Part shown: piece after piece, positions 32,953-36,538 of the stretch
How positions within the stretch are numbered: position 1 is the first letter of the stretch
Layout: each line of letters opens with the position of its first letter
NCBI GenBank assembly: GCA_902590435.1
Contig: CACIWU010000010.1
Coordinates: forward strand, 1-36,538
DNA length: 36,538 bases
From: an uncultured SAR324 cluster bacterium
GTDB taxonomy: Bacteria; SAR324; NAC60-12
Reading direction: 5' to 3'
Position numbers and translations under genes: made by a program
The notes under the pieces: generated by a model
Told to the model about the DNA's origin: nothing
Databases searched by the model: none
The model's input: the letters and a program-made list of their open reading frames with translations, nothing else

Positions 32953-33905
32953 TGAAATTTTAGATGAGGGACTTTAATTTTTTTCATATAATCAAGAGTT
33001 CTCTGTCTATATTTTTTACGAACATCTCTTGTTGGTGGCCTACATCTACTCGATGGAAGACCAACTAATTCCATACAAAGTTTATCCAAATATCCATCAC
33101 CAGAAGTATAATTTGTTTCGATTTCTACCCAAAGTTTATAAAAAGGCATTGCTTCTTCAACCATCATTCTTGCAATTTCTTCAAATTGCTTATCTTTAAC
33201 TTCAGTAATCAATTTTGCACCCCATTCTGGCCAAAAGTTACAAATATGAACCTCAAAAGATTTAGCATTTAATGGTTTCATTGCTGAATAGGGAAAGAAT
33301 AAATTGTTATCAATTATTGTGAACCTATCAGAATATGTTGACGTTACGTCTTCAAATTCCATAGCATCAGTGCGGGGTGTGGCCCATTTTAAACCAACAA
33401 TATTTTGAAGATCTATTATTCTTTCAATAAGTTGATTAGAAACACTTGTTGAAGTCCAAAAAGTATTATATAGAATTATACCGATTCCATTTGCTGCCTT
33501 GGATGCAGCTGTTATATACTCTGCAAAATCATCTTCTGTATGTTGGAAATAAAAGGGACATGAAACTTGAAGGAAATCATATCCATAATCTTTTGCAATA
33601 AAAGCTAGTTTTTCTAATTCTTGTGTATTTGTTGTTTGTCCACCTAGAGCAATTGGAACTCTTCCATTTACTATTTTAGCCCCTTCTATTGCTAATGCTG
33701 TTCTCTCATCAAAGCTCATTGCAGAAAAATCGCCTGCAGCTCCACCAAAAAGAAGTGTACAATTATTATTATCCAAACCATTACCTAATAAAAACTCTAC
33801 ATAATCTTCAAGGGCATCAAAATTTAAAGGCAAATCTTTTTCATCTTTGAATGGTGTTGGTACTGTTACATAACAACCTTCCAGTTTTTTTTTTAATAAT
33901 CTCAT
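32949..33905 (-). CDS. Dihydrodipicolinate synthase-family lyase
   Basis: 318-residue class I lyase of the DHDPS/NAL family. The Schiff-base K173 (VGLKWAT) and Y146 (ILYNTFW) are in place. The usual GTTGE motif reads GGAAGDF (54-60), so the carboxylate-binding threonines are replaced by alanines and the Glu by Asp. The C-terminal extension PTRDVRKKYRQRTLDYM is longer than in DapA. It is therefore not lysine biosynthesis; a catabolic aldolase or dehydratase such as 5-keto-4-deoxyglucarate dehydratase or a hydratase-aldolase is more likely. Between importer and dehydratase genes in the same transcript. Confidence 0.85.
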   Translation of the reverse strand: MRLLKKKLEGCYVTVPTPFKDEKDLPLNFDALEDYVEFLLGNGLDNNNCTLLFGGAAGDFSAMSFDERTALAIEGAKIVNGRVPIALGGQTTNTQELEKLAFIAKDYGYDFLQVSCPFYFQHTEDDFAEYITAASKAANGIGIILYNTFWTSTSVSNQLIERIIDLQNIVGLKWATPRTDAMEFEDVTSTYSDRFTIIDNNLFFPYSAMKPLNAKSFEVHICNFWPEWGAKLITEVKDKQFEEIARMMVEEAMPFYKLWVEIETNYTSGDGYLDKLCMELVGLPSSRCRPPTRDVRKKYRQRTLDYMKKIKVPHLKFQ

Positions 33906-33922
33906 ATTCCATTATATACTTC

Positions 33923-34702
33923 TTAAGTATTAATTCTTTTCATTGATATATGCCAAGGAATTAATATTTTTTCCATCATTGTAACAAAACCAAAAACAGA
34001 CAGGCCTAAACAAGTTAAGAAAAATATTCCTGCAAAAGCTAAATCCGGTCTCATATTTCCTGTGACAATGGAAATATAAAAACCAAGTCCTTGATCTGAT
34101 CCTATAAATTCTGCAATTGTTGCTCCTACAGTTGCATTAATAGCTGCATATTTAAAACCGACAAAACATTGAGGTAGAGCAGCAGGCAATCTAATTTTAA
34201 AAAAAGTTATTAAAGTATTTGCTCCAGTAGATTTGTAAAATAAAGTAAGTTCATTACTTAATGAATTAAATGCTAAAATTGCATTTAAGACAATTGGGAA
34301 GAAACAAACTAAAACTACAATAATTACTTTTGGCATTAAACCAAAACCAAACCAAGAAATAAATAATGGTGCAAAAGCAATTTTAGGTGTCATTTCAATA
34401 CTAACAAAGAAAGGATATAAAGTTCTTCTTAATATCGATGAAAAAGAAATAGCAATCCCAAATCCAAGTCCTAAAACTATAGCTATAAAGTATCCTAGTA
34501 CCGTCTCTAAGCCTGTAACTCCAGTATAATAAATCAATTTGTCTAAATCTGCAGAACCTTTTGCAACAATCTCAGAAGGTGCCGGAAGAATATATCTTGG
34601 TATTTCAAAAAAAGGGATCGAATATTCCCAAAATAAAAAAAACCCAACAAAAAATAATACTAACATCCATCCGCTAGCAACCCATTTAAAAAATTTTTGC
34701 AT
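33923..34702 (-). CDS. ABC transporter permease (TauC/SsuC/ThiX type)
   Basis: Inner-membrane permease of 259 residues with about six helices. After the first helix, FEIPRYILPAPSEI is the typical SsuC-type loop. The EAA-like loop NELTLFYKSTGANTLITFFKIRLPAALPQ (about 149-177) is complete, and ATVGATIAEFIGSDQGLGFYI follows. It belongs with the ATPase and binding protein upstream. The class imports sulfonates, pyrimidines, aromatic acids and other small organic molecules. Confidence 0.9.
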   Translation of the reverse strand: MQKFFKWVASGWMLVLFFVGFFLFWEYSIPFFEIPRYILPAPSEIVAKGSADLDKLIYYTGVTGLETVLGYFIAIVLGLGFGIAISFSSILRRTLYPFFVSIEMTPKIAFAPLFISWFGFGLMPKVIIVVLVCFFPIVLNAILAFNSLSNELTLFYKSTGANTLITFFKIRLPAALPQCFVGFKYAAINATVGATIAEFIGSDQGLGFYISIVTGNMRPDLAFAGIFFLTCLGLSVFGFVTMMEKILIPWHISMKRINT

Positions 34703-34716
34703 ATTAAGTGTATCTT

Positions 34717-35484
34717 TTATATAACTCCATATTTATGGAAAACTTCATGTATAGAAGTTAGGTAATTAATAAATTTTTTAGATCTTTTAACATTTAAATC
34801 TCTTGGATATGGAAGATCTATTTTTATTTCTCTATCTATTTTACCAGGCCTTGGAGTAATTAAAATAACTCTACTTGATAATTGTACGGCTTCTTCAATA
34901 GAGTGAGTAACAAATATAACAGTAGGTTTTTTAACCATCCACAATTTTTGAAAATCAGCTCTAATCTTTTCTCTTGTCATTGCATCTAATTTCCCAAGTG
35001 GCTCATCAAGTAGAATTATCTTTGGATCATGTATCATTGTTTGACAAAAAGCTGCTCTTTGCTGCATCCCTCCCGATAATTCATTTGAATATCTGTCAGC
35101 AAAATCTTCTAGACTTACAGATTTTAAAATATTATAAATTTGATCTTGATAGTCTTTTACTTTAAGTCCTCTTAATTCTAATTGTAATTCTATATTTGCT
35201 TTGATAGTTCGCCAAGGGACTAAAGTATTTTCCTGAAACATTATTCCTATATCCGTCTTTGGCTCTTTTAATAATTTACTTTCAAATTCTACCTTACCAC
35301 TGGTTGAATCCAGTAATCCCGCAATCATTAACATTAATGTTGATTTTCCACAACCAGATGGGCCTAAAACAGAAACAAATTCTCCGCTATTTATACTTAT
35401 ATTTGCAGGGCCAAATGCATGAATTTCCTCATTACCACTAACAAATACTTTGGTTAAATCTGTTATTTCTATAAATTTTTTCAT
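34717..35484 (-). CDS. ABC transporter ATP-binding protein (TauB/SsuB type)
   Basis: 255-residue ATPase. Walker A GPSGCGKSTL is near residue 41, the Q-loop is IMFQENTLVPWRT, the signature LSGGMQQR is near residue 137 and Walker B is IILLDEPLGKLDA with the switch THSIEEA. The VPWRT segment is characteristic of NitT/TauT-family ATPases. It pairs with the permease 14 bases downstream and the binding protein upstream, from which it is separated by a hairpin. Confidence 0.92.
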   Translation of the reverse strand: MKKFIEITDLTKVFVSGNEEIHAFGPANISINSGEFVSVLGPSGCGKSTLMLMIAGLLDSTSGKVEFESKLLKEPKTDIGIMFQENTLVPWRTIKANIELQLELRGLKVKDYQDQIYNILKSVSLEDFADRYSNELSGGMQQRAAFCQTMIHDPKIILLDEPLGKLDAMTREKIRADFQKLWMVKKPTVIFVTHSIEEAVQLSSRVILITPRPGKIDREIKIDLPYPRDLNVKRSKKFINYLTSIHEVFHKYGVI

Positions 35485-35497
35485 TTGGAAAACTTTA

Positions 35498-35530
35498 AAC
35501 TGGCCGAAAATTATTAATACTCGACCAGTT
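35498..35530 (-). other. Intercistronic hairpin after the NMT1-type binding-protein gene
   Basis: AACTGGCCG (35498-35506) and CGACCAGTT (35522-35530) pair over nine positions with one mismatch and a 15-base loop. On the - strand it lies 14 bases after the binding-protein stop and before the ATPase gene. Same position as the hairpins at 6950 and 16474. Confidence 0.6.
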
Positions 35531-35544
35531 CCGTAATGTATTAA

Positions 35545-36538
35545 TTAATTTACGAATTTATTCGTATAAAAGTCAGATGCCTTAGCGTTTTTATCTAAGT
35601 CATTATATTCTTTCATTAATTTAACCATACTGTTCCAATCAGAAGGAACGTTTAAACCAAGAACTCTATTCTTGTTAGCCCCGGAATATAATATTCCTAA
35701 AGTAACATCTAATACTTCTCTTGATTGAGCTTTACCAGCTTTTTCAGCCATTGAACCGCCAACTATGTCTGCTATTGCATCAACGGCAGCATCCGGGTTT
35801 TTTTCTGCTTTAGCATAAGCTTCCATTGTTGCTTTAATAAATCTTTTTGCTAAACCTGGTTTATTTTTAATTGTATCATTATGTGTGGCTATGCAGTATC
35901 CAACTTGATTAACTCCAAAATCAGAATAAGGGAATGCTATTGGTTGTGCACCACCATTTGCTTTTATTTCAGCTGGCTTATCGTCTAAACCACCAAGAAT
36001 AGCAACAGCTCCACCACTTCCTTGAAGATAGCTTGAAACAAGAGCTCCGTCTGGTACATTTGTTATATTAACATCAGATTCTTTAAGACCGGCATTAGAT
36101 AAAACAATTGGGAAAAAAGTGTTTACCCCTGCATTAGCAGTAGTCAATATTTTTTTACCTTTTAAATCTTTAATTGTTTTGACTCCACTATCTGGTCTTA
36201 CAAGAATAGCTTCTGTGCCCATAGCATCAATCACACCAATAGATTTTATTGGAGCACCTTTAGAGGCAAGGTCTGTCATGGCGCCACATGAACCATAAGA
36301 AAAATGACTATCTTTATTAGCCACTAATCTGTGCGCTGAACTTGAACCATTACCAGATCTAATATCTATATCAATACCATGTTTCTCGTAAATACCATCA
36401 ACAAAACCTAATGCAAAACCCGCATGCGAACCATAATACATCCAGTTTAATCTTAATTTAACCTTATCTGCAGCAAATGAAGCTGTCGAAGTTAGCAATA
36501 AAATAATTGCAAAATTGCAAATATTTTTGATTATATTT
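35545..36538 (-). CDS. ABC transporter substrate-binding protein (NMT1/SsuA type), 5' end outside window
   Basis: Periplasmic binding protein of the NitT/TauT class. The frame stays open through the signal peptide to the window edge (NIIKNICNFAIILLLTSTASFAADK), so the true start is probably just outside the window and TTG at 36498 is not the start. The mature part begins KVKLRLNWMYYGSHAGFALG with a typical SsuA/ThiY first lobe; GSCGAMTDLASKGAPIKSIGV is the ligand hinge region. It is the first visible gene of a seven-gene - strand operon whose enzymes imply an organic-acid or oxo-acid ligand. Ligand not known. Confidence 0.9.
   Translation of the reverse strand, partial: NIIKNICNFAIILLLTSTASFAADKVKLRLNWMYYGSHAGFALGFVDGIYEKHGIDIDIRSGNGSSSAHRLVANKDSHFSYGSCGAMTDLASKGAPIKSIGVIDAMGTEAILVRPDSGVKTIKDLKGKKILTTANAGVNTFFPIVLSNAGLKESDVNITNVPDGALVSSYLQGSGGAVAILGGLDDKPAEIKANGGAQPIAFPYSDFGVNQVGYCIATHNDTIKNKPGLAKRFIKATMEAYAKAEKNPDAAVDAIADIVGGSMAEKAGKAQSREVLDVTLGILYSGANKNRVLGLNVPSDWNSMVKLMKEYNDLDKNAKASDFYTNKFVN

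Noticed and set aside
32949-33905. DapA (lysine biosynthesis) for the DHDPS-family gene
   Set aside because: The GTTGE motif is replaced by GGAAGDF, the C-terminus is extended, and the gene sits in a catabolic operon.
36498-36498. TTG as start of the NMT1-type binding protein
   Set aside because: The frame stays open upstream through a full signal peptide to the window edge, so the start lies outside.

Overview
The window is an AT-rich, gene-dense bacterial segment with no rRNA, tRNA, CRISPR array or insertion sequence that I can recognise. Its content is that of a heterotroph living on small organic molecules. There are five separate ABC importers (one incomplete), three enolase-superfamily sugar-acid dehydratases, several sugar-acid lyases and dehydrogenases, and a few envelope proteins. 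The low GC, the ectoine-type (Ehu) importer, the FCD-type GntR regulator and the Weimberg and De Ley-Doudoroff type enzymes suggest a marine proteobacterium, perhaps a low-GC alphaproteobacterial lineage. The beta-propeller (SBBP) lipoprotein and the Cache protein would also suit a SAR324-like or other deep-branching group. No marker gene is present, so the affiliation stays open.

Layout. (1) 1-3029, + strand: end of a MalF-type permease with a frameshift, a MalG-type permease, an enolase-superfamily dehydratase and an SDR dehydrogenase, closed by a strong terminator hairpin. (2) 3243-5470: a divergent pair, an SMP-30 lactonase (-) and a FAH-family dehydratase/hydrolase (+); with region 1 they could form an oxidative pentose or deoxy-sugar route. 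(3) 5612-9180: ehuBCD (-) and ehuA (+), separated by a 539-bp divergent spacer. (4) 9212-14574: envelope and unknown genes: CIA30-like, thioredoxin-like lipoprotein, SBBP lipoprotein, FAD amine-oxidase-like flavoprotein, TerB-like, and a Cache protein with no output domain. (5) 14728-18932, -: a Ugp-type ABC importer. (6) 19119-27970, +: a GntR regulator, sugar-acid dehydratase, XylF/FrcA/XylH-type importer, gluconate-dehydrogenase subunit 3, an Fe-S GMC flavoprotein, dgoK and dgoA. (7) 28230-28916, -: a GST. (8) 29302-36538, -: an NMT1/TauABC-type importer followed by DHDPS-family lyase, enolase-superfamily dehydratase, aldehyde dehydrogenase and D-2-hydroxyacid dehydrogenase.

How it may work. 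Region 6 reads as a complete operon: import an aldose, oxidise it with the FAD/Fe-S dehydrogenase, dehydrate the aldonate, phosphorylate the 2-keto-3-deoxy acid (DgoK) and cleave it to pyruvate and glyceraldehyde-3-phosphate (DgoA). Region 8 has the logic dehydratase, DHDPS lyase, aldehyde dehydrogenase, as in hexarate and pentonate routes to 2-oxoglutarate, but with a transporter class not usual for sugar acids. Its substrate is unknown and it is the best candidate for an undescribed pathway. Hairpins recur directly after substrate-binding-protein genes in three operons, which fits differential expression of binding proteins over membrane subunits.
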